Positions 7,841 through 17,384 of a stretch of DNA of 64,000 nucleotides are shown piece after piece (position 1 is the stretch's first letter; each line of letters begins with the position of its first letter). Origin of the DNA: Desulfobulbaceae bacterium (lineage in GTDB: Bacteria; Desulfobacterota; Desulfobulbia; Desulfobulbales; Desulfocapsaceae). The notes beneath the pieces are model-generated. The model saw nothing but the letters and a program-made list of their open reading frames with translations. It was not told the origin of the DNA and searched no databases. The position numbers were made by a program, and so were the translations under genes. The stretch is taken from positions 1-64,000 of the forward strand of contig JAGXHG010000012.1 in NCBI GenBank assembly GCA_024636345.1, written 5' to 3'.

Positions 7841-8634
7841 TCTTCGGTACGCTTAGCCACACCACGTTGAGAACTCTCAAAAAAATGGACCAGAGATTCC
7901 ACCTCAGAACATTCAGGCAGTTCCTTACGTACATGCGCCAGGGCATCTGCCTGCAACAGGTCAGGGGAACGGAAGAGAATACGAAAGGCCTGATCCAGTT
8001 TACTGATAATCTCTTTGCTGAAGCCATGCCGCCTGAGGCCCACCTTATTGATTCCCGAAACCCGCATCCGACTCCTGGTTCCGGTGACAATCATATACGG
8101 GGCGACATCCAGACTGATTCCTGACATACCGCCGATATAGGCGTATGAGCCTATACGACAAAACTGATGAACGGCCACCAGACCACCGATGGAGACATGC
8201 TCATTCACTTCCACATGACCGGCCAGGGTTGCCACATTGGCCATAACCACATGACTGGCGACATGACAATCATGGCCGATGTGACAATAGGCCATAAACA
8301 GATTATGATCACCAATGACTGTTTTACCTCCACCCTTTACGGTGCCTCGATGGATTGAGGTATATTCACGGATCTGATTCTGATCACCGATAACCAATTG
8401 CGTGGGTTCACCGGCATAACTAAGATCCTGGGGCGGTGTACCAATAGAGGTGAAAGATCCAATCACATTTCCCGCACCAATAGTAGTCAGACCGGCAATT
8501 ACCGCATGTGGTTCAATCCGGGTTCCAGGACCAATACGAACCCCTTTCTCTATAACAGCATAAGCCCCAACATGAACAGTGGAATCAAGCTCCGCTTTTT
8601 TATCAATAACTGCTGTTGAATGTATTATGGACAT
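7837..8634 (-). CDS. lpxA: UDP-N-acetylglucosamine acyltransferase LpxA
   Basis: 265-residue left-handed beta-helix acyltransferase that transfers the 3-hydroxyacyl chain from ACP to UDP-GlcNAc, the first step of lipid A synthesis. Hexapeptide repeats fill residues 1-190, for example the run from IHSTAVIDKKAELDSTVHVG. HIGHDC carries the catalytic His (about 121, equivalent to E. coli His125), and the C-terminal part is helical. I chose the ATG at 8634 because AGAGGA lies four bases before it and TATAAT just upstream; the longer frame to 8820 adds an unrelated extension. lpxI follows on the same strand. Confidence 0.95.
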   Translation of the reverse strand: MSIIHSTAVIDKKAELDSTVHVGAYAVIEKGVRIGPGTRIEPHAVIAGLTTIGAGNVIGSFTSIGTPPQDLSYAGEPTQLVIGDQNQIREYTSIHRGTVKGGGKTVIGDHNLFMAYCHIGHDCHVASHVVMANVATLAGHVEVNEHVSIGGLVAVHQFCRIGSYAYIGGMSGISLDVAPYMIVTGTRSRMRVSGINKVGLRRHGFSKEIISKLDQAFRILFRSPDLLQADALAHVRKELPECSEVESLVHFFESSQRGVAKRTED

Positions 8635-8852
8635 AAAATCCTCTATTATATAGTATAAAAACTTTAATAACCGATTAAAATCGGCATTATACCAAAACTT
8701 TCTCCAAGCATCAAAAATGTAAGCAATACATTTCTGATAAAAAGCAGAAAATATTGACATATTGCCGCTGATAACACAAAGGCGCTTACTCCCGCAGAGG
8801 GGAATAACCGCCCTTGTCAAACCTGTTAAAAAAAGTTCTTTAAAACAAACCG

Positions 8853-11213
8853 TTACTCCTCAGAAAAAAGGTCATCCAGATCATCGATTATTTCAGAAGA
8901 ATAAGTTTTTCTCCCTTCCTTTGCAAGTCCGGCAGAAATCAAACTCTGCTGCCAGCGCAATACATTGCAAGTCTCTTCATAAAGTACCTGCTCACGTTGC
9001 CCATCAAGACCCGTTTGTCTGTGACATACCAGTTCCAGTTTGTCACAGAGAGATTGAAGCAGTGTCAGGGACACAACATCTGCACACTCACGATTTGTAT
9101 CAATATATTGTCCTACGGTGAGTATAAGTTGAAGAAAAGTATTCTTTATATACTGGCTCTGCCACCCCTGCCGCAAACTGTTTGTCCCAGCAAAAAAAGA
9201 AGGAAAAGCAGTATCATATTTCTTCAAGAAAATTGAGGCGACGCATTCCCGAAGCGCTGTCAGAGATTTTTGTTCTAAGCTAAGCTCACCCTCAGTTGCA
9301 ATACGACCAGTGACGTCGGGAAGTTCATCAACTTCAATCTCATCGCCAACAGGTTCAAAAACCACCTCAAAATCTTCACTCGCTGCATCCGCAGGAATTG
9401 CAACATCGACACCTTCGAAAACAAGATCAGAAGCCGCTGGCTCAACTTCTCGAATTTCTGCCTCTGGCTCTAAAACCGAAACTTCCTGTTCCTCTAAATC
9501 CGCTGACGCTATCTCTTCGATCTCGCTGACAAGAGGTACCTCAGGGGAGGGAACCTTTGATGAGATTAATGATTCAGGAACATCATCATTGACCTGACAA
9601 CTATTCTCTTGAGATGCCTCCTCAATCTCTGCACCAAAAAAAGAATCAAGTCGATCTTCAAGATCAAACTCATCCTCATCAGGGCCGTTGATAAGTTCTG
9701 CTTCCCGAAAACCATATTCTTCATCACTGAACATCAGAGCAGGTGCCACTTCTCCATGATCACGGGGTAAAGCAGCCTCTTCGGACTCATCATCCGCCTC
9801 GGTTTCAACATCAACGCCAGTAATTGCAGGTGCAGCCACAATTACTTCTTGTATTGGTGGCTTTTCTAAAGAGGCATCCTCAGTGAACAAACGTTGCCCA
9901 CCTGCCTCGGCCAAGGCTGGCGCCAACACGCCACCCTGAAGAGGCAAGGCCTTTTCACCGGAATCATCATCTGCCTCAGTCTCGACATTCACCCCTTCCA
10001 AGGCAATATCCGGCGCTGGACCTAACGACTCGGATTCTTCTTCTTCACCGAACAGTTCGTCTAACCTGGATTTTACCTCAGGGCCTTCTGGGGCCATGTC
10101 AGTCGTTTCTCCAACGACTTTCGAAGACCGATCAACAGACACATCTTCTTCACCCAGAAAGCTTGCAACGCCTTTATCAATTTCACTCTTGACGATTTCG
10201 GAATCGGCACGAAAGCCATGGACATCCTCAGGCATGTCTGCAAAGGCCGGTGTAAAGGTTCCACTCTCTTCCTCAAACTCCTCTTCATCAGCCTCTTCCT
10301 TTTCTGCTGAAAAAGAGGTGGAATCATCAACCGGAACCACCACTTCGGATGCAACTTTTGCAATTACTACTTTAAAATCATTAAATTTAGTAACTTCAGC
10401 CAGAAGAATTTCCTTTTCCTGTTCTCTGGACAAAACCTCACTATAAATTCTTTCCAATCCATTATAGAATGAATGTAAAAGCTTAAAGGCATTCGGATGG
10501 GCCTTACTTTTGGTGGAACGAATATAATTACCAAGAGCACCAATACCCTGCAGAAAAATCAATTTAGCTCTGCTGTCGCTGAAAATTTGCTCCAGCTTAT
10601 TTACTTCGCCACTTAGACGAACGAGCTCTTTATCACTAATCTCCCAATCTATACCCAGCACAATCGCTTTCAAATTCGTTAAAACATTCTTTTGCCCTTG
10701 TGAAGCAAGCAAAGGAACCTCAACCGCCGGTGCAGCTTTTTTCTTTTCTTTGGGCACAGGTGGAACTATCTGAATTTTAAATTGCTCAAACTTCTTTACA
10801 TCCTGGAGTAATAACTTTTTTTTCTCTTCGTCACTCATGGTGGCAGAAGAGACTATTTTTTCAAGATCGGAATAAAAAGTGAGTAGTAACTTTATAGCAT
10901 TGGGATGGGAGTTTGCTTTTTCACTGGAGATATATCGACCAATCTTCTCCAATGCCTGTAGATAAATCAGATTAATTTTATTCCCGGCCCAGACATCTTT
11001 CAGATCCTGTAGCTCATCACTTAACTGCTGGAGGATATCATCGGTTATCTCCCAGTCAATCGACAGGATAATCGTCTTGAGCTTGGCAATAGGCGCATCG
11101 TCATCACCAAGGGGTTCAAACAAATCTACATATTCGGTTGAGAACGATTCATTGTACTCATCCGCGCCAACGGTCAGGTCATCGTCATATTGTCGTCCAG
11201 TATGCTGTGCCAC
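8853..11213 (-). CDS. Large acidic repeat protein of GTPase operon
   Basis: 786-residue protein I cannot assign to a named family. Residues about 44-147 and 180-284 are two copies of one helical domain (LKTIILSIDWEITDDILQQL and LKAIVLGIDWEISDKELVRL, each with an SHPNA or AHPNA motif later). A weaker third copy occupies about 645-760. The middle is an acidic, probably disordered linker of about 350 residues with repeats such as DVETEADD. A short motif resembling (R/D)LDxLFGxE occurs three times, once at the extreme C-terminus. There is no signal peptide or membrane segment. It is the third gene after a roadblock protein and an MglA-like GTPase, so it is probably their scaffold or effector. Confidence 0.7.
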   Translation of the reverse strand: MAQHTGRQYDDDLTVGADEYNESFSTEYVDLFEPLGDDDAPIAKLKTIILSIDWEITDDILQQLSDELQDLKDVWAGNKINLIYLQALEKIGRYISSEKANSHPNAIKLLLTFYSDLEKIVSSATMSDEEKKKLLLQDVKKFEQFKIQIVPPVPKEKKKAAPAVEVPLLASQGQKNVLTNLKAIVLGIDWEISDKELVRLSGEVNKLEQIFSDSRAKLIFLQGIGALGNYIRSTKSKAHPNAFKLLHSFYNGLERIYSEVLSREQEKEILLAEVTKFNDFKVVIAKVASEVVVPVDDSTSFSAEKEEADEEEFEEESGTFTPAFADMPEDVHGFRADSEIVKSEIDKGVASFLGEEDVSVDRSSKVVGETTDMAPEGPEVKSRLDELFGEEEESESLGPAPDIALEGVNVETEADDDSGEKALPLQGGVLAPALAEAGGQRLFTEDASLEKPPIQEVIVAAPAITGVDVETEADDESEEAALPRDHGEVAPALMFSDEEYGFREAELINGPDEDEFDLEDRLDSFFGAEIEEASQENSCQVNDDVPESLISSKVPSPEVPLVSEIEEIASADLEEQEVSVLEPEAEIREVEPAASDLVFEGVDVAIPADAASEDFEVVFEPVGDEIEVDELPDVTGRIATEGELSLEQKSLTALRECVASIFLKKYDTAFPSFFAGTNSLRQGWQSQYIKNTFLQLILTVGQYIDTNRECADVVSLTLLQSLCDKLELVCHRQTGLDGQREQVLYEETCNVLRWQQSLISAGLAKEGRKTYSSEIIDDLDDLFSEE

Positions 11214-11225
11214 CGTACATTCTCT

Positions 11226-11831
11226 CTAAAGTAATTTTTTTTGTATCGAGACAACAGTCGATGAGATAATCTTCTTCAACGTTGCGGCAACATTATATCC
11301 TGTAATTGCACTGGCTTCAAAATAAGGTACCTGCAATTTACTATTGAGATCCTGCTGGAGAACAGAAATTGGCAACACAGGAATTCCATGATCTTTCAAA
11401 TCCACCTTATTGTATTGCATGACCAACGGGATCTTAAAAATAGATTCCTTATATGCTTGCAGATTTTCATGGAGCTGATTCAGTGAACGAATATTTTTTT
11501 CTCGCTGTTTTTCCATGGCATCTGCAACAAAAACGATTCCGTCCACACCTTTCAACACCAACTTTCTGGTCGCATTATACTTAACCTGACCAGGTACAGT
11601 ATAAAGCTGAATTTTAATATCATATCCTTTAATCTGTCCCATATGAAAGGGAAGAAAATCAAAAAACAAAGTCCGATCACCATGGGTCTTCAGACTCACC
11701 ATTTCCGACTGGATCTGCTCCCTGAATTTACGATTGATATACTCAAGGTTTGTTGTTTTTCCGCAACGACCAGGACCATAATAAACAATCTTAACCTGGA
11801 CCACCTTATCTTTTAAGTTGATAAAACTCAA
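11226..11831 (-). CDS. MglA-like small Ras-family GTPase
   Basis: 201-residue GTPase of the MglA/Arf-like group. The P-loop is GPGRCGKTT (residues 19-27), the switch II region is YTVPGQ as in MglA, and the G4 motif is NKVDL with a preceding MQY. MglA proteins cycle between GTP and GDP and set cell polarity or regulate motility and surface structures. Their activating proteins carry roadblock/LC7 domains, and one is encoded immediately upstream. The acidic protein downstream starts 12 bases after this stop. The operon order is roadblock, GTPase, acidic protein. The family is clear; the process controlled here is unknown. Confidence 0.88.
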   Translation of the reverse strand: MSFINLKDKVVQVKIVYYGPGRCGKTTNLEYINRKFREQIQSEMVSLKTHGDRTLFFDFLPFHMGQIKGYDIKIQLYTVPGQVKYNATRKLVLKGVDGIVFVADAMEKQREKNIRSLNQLHENLQAYKESIFKIPLVMQYNKVDLKDHGIPVLPISVLQQDLNSKLQVPYFEASAITGYNVAATLKKIISSTVVSIQKKLL

Positions 11832-11920
11832 CCTGCCACCCCCAAGCTATTATTTCAGTCTAAACACATGACAACTAACCGATCTTAATTTAATAACAAA
11901 GGTTCGTCTCAAGGGTTTCC

Positions 11921-12322
11921 TTATTCCTGTCTGTCCCAAACCTTCTGGATCTGTTCTATGGCCTCAACAACATTCAACCTGAGAAATCCCAAAGAAATAT
12001 CCCTTCCGAACATGGTTATCAATAAAAGCTCATCGTCAATTTTACTAAAATGAATATTAGAATCCTGCCCCTTATGAAAGAGAAGTGAGAATTCAGTTTC
12101 ACCAACTAATTTTGCCATGGCATCCACTGTCGCGAAATTACCTGCAGCCAAAGCAGCGAAGGAATAAATATCATATTTACTCTTCGAATTATCTTTAACG
12201 GTGATAATATTTCCAGCCATATCAATGATTATGGCACAATCCACACCGAGCTTTATCAATTTCTGGGACAAAATTTCTTCAATTGCTTCTAGCTGTTCCT
12301 GACTTACAATACCATAATTCAT
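11921..12322 (-). CDS. Roadblock/LC7 domain protein
   Basis: 133-residue protein filled by one roadblock/LC7 domain: an N-terminal helix, then CAIIIDMAGNIIT, then FAALAAGNFATVDAMAKLVG and FSLLFHKGQDSNIHFSKI. In bacteria this fold (MglB and relatives) dimerises and acts as a GTPase-activating or scaffolding partner of MglA-type GTPases. It is the first gene of a three-gene operon with an MglA-like GTPase, which makes that pairing likely here. The start ATG at 12322 follows an AGAGGTAGAG stretch. Confidence 0.88.
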   Translation of the reverse strand: MNYGIVSQEQLEAIEEILSQKLIKLGVDCAIIIDMAGNIITVKDNSKSKYDIYSFAALAAGNFATVDAMAKLVGETEFSLLFHKGQDSNIHFSKIDDELLLITMFGRDISLGFLRLNVVEAIEQIQKVWDRQE

Positions 12323-12875
12323 TCTCTACCTCTTTATTCTTGATTGAAGCCCGCTGGAATCGGAACCTGCTTTTTCTCAACCCACACCTTTAAACGATAT
12401 GGATTTTTTTTACGAAACAGCCAAAAGCGCACAACTCACTGCCGGTTTTGGGTCGGTTATTACCTGAACAACATATGTGATATATTTTGTGGTTCTTTGT
12501 TTGTGAAGAAAGAAAACACATTATTACATACATTATTTGTCAATATACGACAGTTTTTTTTTGATATGAAGCTATTTTTTTAATTTATTGTTAAAAATTG
12601 TGTCAAATTATTGTCCAGGTCATAAATCAACGCCACAAAGAGTCTTCATTCCAAGCATCTTGAAAAACATATCATTATTGGCAAGAACTGTACGATCCAC
12701 CAAACTCGTGACATCATGAAAACAGACCACATGAAAACTGATCCTGACAACCTACAGTATTAAGCAATATTCAAACCTTATCCTACATTAGAAGGATAAA
12801 GCAAACCTTTCTCTTATATTTTCTGCATTGCAACAAAAAATGACATCTGCTAAAAACATTCATGGAGGAATTTCC
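12323..12875. other. AT-rich divergent intergenic region
   Basis: About 550 bases between the divergent roadblock operon and tatD. No gene or RNA is recognisable. It must hold both promoters but I could not single out convincing ones. Confidence 0.6.
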
Positions 12876-13718
12876 ATGAACATAGAACCTACCCAACTTC
12901 CCAAACTTACTGACGATTATTTTCTTATCGATAGTCATTGTCATCTTGACATGGATGTTTACCAGGATGACCTGGACACACTTCTTGAACAAGCATATCG
13001 AAACCATATTCGCGCCATAATCAGTGTCGGCATTGATGAAAAAAGTTCTCGCCATGCAATCTCCTTGGCAGCAAGATATAACATGGTCAAGGCCACTATT
13101 GGCGTCCACCCTCACGATGTAGCCAATATCCAGCCTCAAACCTTAGACACCCTGGCAACTCTCGCAGAAGAGAATAGCAAACACATTGTAGGCTATGGAG
13201 AAATAGGTCTTGACTATGTCAAGAACTACACCGCACCTGAGATACAACGCACCCATTTTCGCTCACAATTATCCTTGGCCAAAGATTTGAAGCTCCCTGT
13301 CATTATCCATGACCGCGAGGCGCATGAGGACACTCTACGCATCCTGCTGGAAGCAGCCCCTTACGAATATGGCGGAGTCATGCATTGCTTTTCAGGTGAC
13401 ATGACCCTGGCCAGACAGGTATTGGAACTTGGTTTCCATATCTCGATTCCTGGGGTCGTTACCTTCAAAAATGCCCCGGAACTCCAGGAGGTGGCAAGGC
13501 AGGCACCTCTGACGTCCCTGCTTCTCGAAACAGATGGCCCTTTTCTGTCTCCTGTCCCGCGGCGTGGCAAACGAAACGAGCCCACTTTCCTGCTCTATAC
13601 CGCCAAGATGATTGCTGTCCTACGTGACATCCCGATCAACGAAGTTGCAAGACAGACCAGCTCCAACGCCATGAGACTTTTCCGACTTCCTTCCACCTTG
13701 ATTGACGTGAAAAAATGA
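12876..13718 (+). CDS. tatD: TatD family metal-dependent DNase
   Basis: 280-residue TIM-barrel metallohydrolase. The metal-binding HxH is at His21/His23 (LIDSHCHLDMD), YGEIGLDY carries the central Glu, and HDREAHED, MHCFSGD and LLETDGPFL follow as in all TatD proteins. These enzymes trim DNA 3' ends and possibly RNA, acting in repair and turnover. The start at 12876 is set by GGAGGA six bases upstream; the frame could start at 12828 but lacks this site. The stop overlaps the yggS start in ATGA, so the two are co-translated. Confidence 0.92.
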   Translation: MNIEPTQLPKLTDDYFLIDSHCHLDMDVYQDDLDTLLEQAYRNHIRAIISVGIDEKSSRHAISLAARYNMVKATIGVHPHDVANIQPQTLDTLATLAEENSKHIVGYGEIGLDYVKNYTAPEIQRTHFRSQLSLAKDLKLPVIIHDREAHEDTLRILLEAAPYEYGGVMHCFSGDMTLARQVLELGFHISIPGVVTFKNAPELQEVARQAPLTSLLLETDGPFLSPVPRRGKRNEPTFLLYTAKMIAVLRDIPINEVARQTSSNAMRLFRLPSTLIDVKK

Positions 13719-14407
13719 TTGACCGTAACCTGCTAGATATTCGAGAAAAGATCTTAACGACAGCAATCAAATGCGGACGTGATCCTGCCACTATCCGGCT
13801 GATCGCTGTCTCCAAAAAATTCCCAGTAGCCGATATTGAGAAAGCAATACGGGCAGGGCAACTCCTTTTTGGAGAAAACTATATCCAGGAAGCAGCACAA
13901 AAAAAGACAGAAATCGGAGAAACTGCCTCATTCCATTTTATAGGCCACCTGCAAAGCAACAAGGCAAAACTGGCAGCCCAGATCTTCCAGATGATAGAGA
14001 CCGTTGATCGTTTCAAGCTGGCAGTCGCTCTAGATAAAGAACTCAAGATTCTGGGCAAAACACTGGACATCCTCGTTCAGGTTAATATTGGTCAAGAACC
14101 CCAAAAATCCGGAGTGCTTCCCAAAAATGCTGAACAATTGATTCAACAACTTATTCCATTATCAAATTTAAAAATACGCGGACTCATGACCATTCCTCCA
14201 TATCATGACAACCCGGAACATACCCGTCCGCACTTCCAATCGCTGCGCATATTGGCTGAAGAGTTACAGAGGAAAGATTATTTTTACGACAACAATCATG
14301 TGGAGTTATCCATGGGCATGTCAAGTGATTACACCATTGCCATAGAGGAGGGCGCCACTCTCGTCCGAATAGGGACCGCTCTTTTCGGACATCGTCAGGC
14401 AAAATAA
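13715..14407 (+). CDS. yggS: YggS/PROSC pyridoxal phosphate homeostasis protein
   Basis: 230-residue PLP-binding TIM-barrel protein of the YggS family. The PLP lysine lies in RLIAVSKKFP (about Lys34). FGENYIQEA, HFIGHLQSNKAK, NIGQEPQKSG, RGLMTIPPY and ELSMGMSSDYTIAIEEGATLVRIG follow in the usual order, split by normal spacing. The protein buffers free PLP and affects amino acid metabolism. It overlaps tatD by four bases (ATGA). Length is typical. Confidence 0.93.
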   Translation: MIDRNLLDIREKILTTAIKCGRDPATIRLIAVSKKFPVADIEKAIRAGQLLFGENYIQEAAQKKTEIGETASFHFIGHLQSNKAKLAAQIFQMIETVDRFKLAVALDKELKILGKTLDILVQVNIGQEPQKSGVLPKNAEQLIQQLIPLSNLKIRGLMTIPPYHDNPEHTRPHFQSLRILAEELQRKDYFYDNNHVELSMGMSSDYTIAIEEGATLVRIGTALFGHRQAK

Positions 14408-14878
14408 AATGAAACACATATTCAAGAACAGGTCACTATCTCCATCCGAAGAGACATTAGCAGCAAACACCGCTCCAAACAGCTATATTATAGCACAATC
14501 GCCTTCTCTCCAAATAAAACAACTACGCACATCCAGGTAGATATGGCCAATTTTCAAAGGGAGCATTCTCCAAATCACTCCCAAAAGCTGTCTGCAGTTA
14601 TAGTCAATGATCACATAATCTGAAGGAGTAGAAAAATAGCATCACTGTCTTTTTCCAATTACTCTTCGTTCCCTGCTTGACAGAGTTAACTTTTTTTAGT
14701 ATTTTTTACTGTTTTTAAGTTAAAAAAGAATATGTTTTATCAAATACTATCGGTACCATTGTGATATTTTGCGTACTGCTATATTTGGATATTTTGTTTC
14801 AATTACTGTCACTATAACAAGCTATTATCATTAATTTTAAGTGACATTATTATTTTTTTCGCAACACTGTAATTATAC
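14408..14878. other. AT-rich gap upstream of ffh with candidate promoter
   Basis: About 470 AT-rich bases with no supported gene. A candidate sigma-70 promoter, TTGACA at 14677-14682 and TATTTT at 14700-14705 with a 17-base spacer, could drive the ffh operon about 170 bases downstream. Confidence 0.5.
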
Positions 14879-16234
14879 ATGTTTGAGAATCTGACAGACA
14901 GGCTGGAAGGGGTCTTTAAAAAACTCCGCGGCCACGGTAAGCTGACTGAAGAAAACATCCAAGATGCCATGGCTGAAGTGCGCATGGCGCTTCTTGAAGC
15001 CGATGTTAACTTCAATGTAGTCAAACAGTTCATTGCCACGGTTACCGACAAGGCCGTGGGAATTGAAGTCAGCCAGGCCCTGTCTCCAGGCCAGCAGATC
15101 ATCAAGATAGTCCATGAAGAGCTGGTAGCCCTTCTCGGCGGGAATACGGAGCAGATTCGACTTGATGGCCGCCAACCGGTCATTATCATGATGGCAGGAC
15201 TGCAAGGTTCAGGCAAGACCACCACTTCAGGAAAGCTAGCGCGCATGCTCAAGAGCAAGGGCAGAAGGCCATACCTGGTTCCAGCCGACATCTATCGCCC
15301 CGCAGCTATTGAGCAGCTCCAGATCCTTGGTGGAAAAATTGATATCCCGGTTCATCCTTCCCTTGCCGAGACAAGGCCGGTGGATATCTGCCGGCAGGCA
15401 GTGGCAGTTGCCAAAGAAAAAAATTACGACACCCTGATCATAGATACTGCAGGCCGCCTCCATGTCGATGAACTTCTCATGGGTGAGCTCAAAGAGATTC
15501 AGGCCGCAATCAAACCTTCCGAGATTCTGTTCGTGGCCGATGCCATGACCGGGCAGGATGCGGTTACCGTTGCCAGCAAGTTCAACGAAGATCTGGAAAT
15601 AACCGGCGTGGTCCTCACCAAGATGGAAGGTGACGCCCGTGGTGGCGCTGCCCTTTCCATTAAGAATGTCACAGGTAAGCCCATCAAGTTTACAGGTGTA
15701 GGTGAAGGGCTGGACGCACTTGAAATATTTCATCCCGACCGGACGGCCTCACGCATCCTGGGTATGGGCGATGTCCTCACCCTGATCGAAAAGGCCGAGG
15801 CCGTTGTCGACAAGAAAAAAGCGGACAAGCTGATCAACAAGCTCCGGCAGAACACATTTACCCTGGAAGATTTTCTTGATCAGATCCAGCAGATCAAAAA
15901 AATGGGATCGCTAGAGCAGATTATGGCCATGATTCCAGGGATAAACAAGCTCAAGCAGTTGAAAGATGCGCCACAACCGAACGAAAAAGAGCTTTCCAAG
16001 ACCGAGGCCATTATCCGTTCCATGACCAGGAAAGAACGGCATAATTATGCCATTATCAATACCAGTCGCCGACAACGGATTGCAAACGGTTCCGGTACAG
16101 ATGTGGCCGATGTTAACCGAGTCATTAAAAGCTATTCAACTATGTTGAAGATGATGCAGAAGATGCGCGGAAAACCCGGATTGATCACTGGTCAAAAAAG
16201 GCGGAAGCTGCCGAAAGGATTACGCAAAAATTAA
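14879..16234 (+). CDS. ffh: Signal recognition particle GTPase Ffh
   Basis: 451-residue SRP54 protein: an N-terminal helical bundle (MFENLTDRLEGVFKKLRGHG), the G domain with P-loop GLQGSGKTT (about residues 107-115), DTAGRLHVDELL and TKMEGDARGG, and a Met-rich M domain that binds signal peptides and 4.5S RNA (KMGSLEQIMAMIPG; MLKMMQKMRGK). It targets membrane proteins co-translationally. It heads the run rpsP-khpA-rimM-trmD-rplS, a common arrangement. No clear Shine-Dalgarno is visible before this ATG, but the N-terminus matches homologues. Confidence 0.96.
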   Translation: MFENLTDRLEGVFKKLRGHGKLTEENIQDAMAEVRMALLEADVNFNVVKQFIATVTDKAVGIEVSQALSPGQQIIKIVHEELVALLGGNTEQIRLDGRQPVIIMMAGLQGSGKTTTSGKLARMLKSKGRRPYLVPADIYRPAAIEQLQILGGKIDIPVHPSLAETRPVDICRQAVAVAKEKNYDTLIIDTAGRLHVDELLMGELKEIQAAIKPSEILFVADAMTGQDAVTVASKFNEDLEITGVVLTKMEGDARGGAALSIKNVTGKPIKFTGVGEGLDALEIFHPDRTASRILGMGDVLTLIEKAEAVVDKKKADKLINKLRQNTFTLEDFLDQIQQIKKMGSLEQIMAMIPGINKLKQLKDAPQPNEKELSKTEAIIRSMTRKERHNYAIINTSRRQRIANGSGTDVADVNRVIKSYSTMLKMMQKMRGKPGLITGQKRRKLPKGLRKN

Positions 16235-16315
16235 GCACACTTTCTGATGCGGACAGTCAGAGAATATTCAGAAGTTATTCAAAGTTTTTTAAATACATCA
16301 AAGGAGTTATCAGTA

Positions 16316-16561
16316 ATGGCAGTTAGAATTCGTTTAACCAGGCTTGGCAGAAAAAAACACCCCTTCTATCGTATTGTAGTTGCCGACAGTGAGCGTCAGC
16401 GTGATGGAAAATTCCTCGATATCGTAGGTACCTACGACCCGATGCAGAATCCTGCCGCCATTACTATCAACAATGTGAAGCTCCAGGACTGGATTGGCAG
16501 AGGCGCCTTACCATCCACTACAGTTAAGAGTTTGATCAAGAAAACTCCAGTTAGCGAATAA
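16316..16561 (+). CDS. rpsP: 30S ribosomal protein S16
   Basis: 81-residue S16, beginning MAVRIRLTRLGRKKHPFYRI, with the conserved VVADSERQRDGKFLD and GTYDP segments. It stabilises the 5' domain of 16S rRNA. The reading frame extends upstream to 16247, but AAAGGAG before 16316 and homology fix the start. It lies between ffh and khpA. Confidence 0.97.
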   Translation: MAVRIRLTRLGRKKHPFYRIVVADSERQRDGKFLDIVGTYDPMQNPAAITINNVKLQDWIGRGALPSTTVKSLIKKTPVSE

Positions 16562-16567
16562 CGGGCC

Positions 16568-16798
16568 ATGCAAGAACTGGTCACCTATATTGCCAGATCG
16601 CTGGTAGACAATCCCGACTCGGTAAATGTCACCATGAGTGAAGAAGATGATACCATCACCATCGGACTGGCTGTTGCCAAAGAAGATCTCGGCAAGGTGA
16701 TCGGCAAACAAGGCCGAACCGCAAGGGCTATGCGTTCTCTCCTTGCGGTCACAGCCGGGAAGGAGAACAAGCGATCAAGGCTTGATATTCTGGAGTAA
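16568..16798 (+). CDS. khpA: KH-domain RNA-binding protein KhpA
   Basis: 76-residue single KH domain (YlqC family). VIGKQGRTARAMRSLL holds the GxxG RNA-binding loop. The N-terminal MQELVTYIARSLVDNPDSV is the typical lead helix. KhpA binds diverse RNAs, usually with KhpB, and is almost always found between rpsP and rimM, as here. It starts six bases after the rpsP stop. Confidence 0.94.
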   Translation: MQELVTYIARSLVDNPDSVNVTMSEEDDTITIGLAVAKEDLGKVIGKQGRTARAMRSLLAVTAGKENKRSRLDILE

Positions 16799-16815
16799 GT
16801 AATATCCTAAGAGCC

Positions 16816-17370
16816 ATGATTGACAATTTTATATATCCCTCTGAGACGTATTTACTGATCGGAAAAGTTATTGAACCCCACGGCCTTAAAGGTGAGGTAA
16901 AGATTTTTTCTTATGCAGGGCAGCCGGAAAATATCCAAAGTTACAAGAAACTGTTTTTAGTAACCTTATCCGGAAAAATTTCCCAAGCCTATAGTATGGA
17001 AAAGTCTCGGGTTAAGGGAAAATCAGCCATTGTGCAATTGACCTCAGTCAATGACCGGAATGGGGCTGAAGCGATAACCGGAATGGGTGTGTTAATCCTG
17101 AAAGAGGATCTTCCACAGCCGGGACAAGATGAATTTTATCTGTATCAAATGGAAGGCCTGACCGTCATAACCGTCGACGGTCGCACACTTGGAACAGTAA
17201 CAAGCATCATGTCCAACGGCGCACAAGATCTGTTGGTGGTGCAAAATAACGATGAGGAGTATCTGATTCCCATCCTTGATAGTATTATCCGTCACCATGA
17301 TACTGAAAAGATTGTGATAGCGCCCCCACCAGGACTTCTGGAGATAAACTCCGGCGACAGCATTCTTTAG
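16816..17370 (+). CDS. rimM: Ribosome maturation factor RimM
   Basis: 184-residue RimM: an N-terminal RimM beta-barrel ([20 protein letters not shown]) and a C-terminal PRC barrel ([34 protein letters not shown]). It binds S19 and assists 16S rRNA processing of the 30S head. It sits between khpA and trmD; its stop codon directly abuts the trmD region. Confidence 0.95.
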   Translation: MIDNFIYPSETYLLIGKVIEPHGLKGEVKIFSYAGQPENIQSYKKLFLVTLSGKISQAYSMEKSRVKGKSAIVQLTSVNDRNGAEAITGMGVLILKEDLPQPGQDEFYLYQMEGLTVITVDGRTLGTVTSIMSNGAQDLLVVQNNDEEYLIPILDSIIRHHDTEKIVIAPPPGLLEINSGDSIL

Positions 17371-17384
17371 TGTCTATTGGCACT

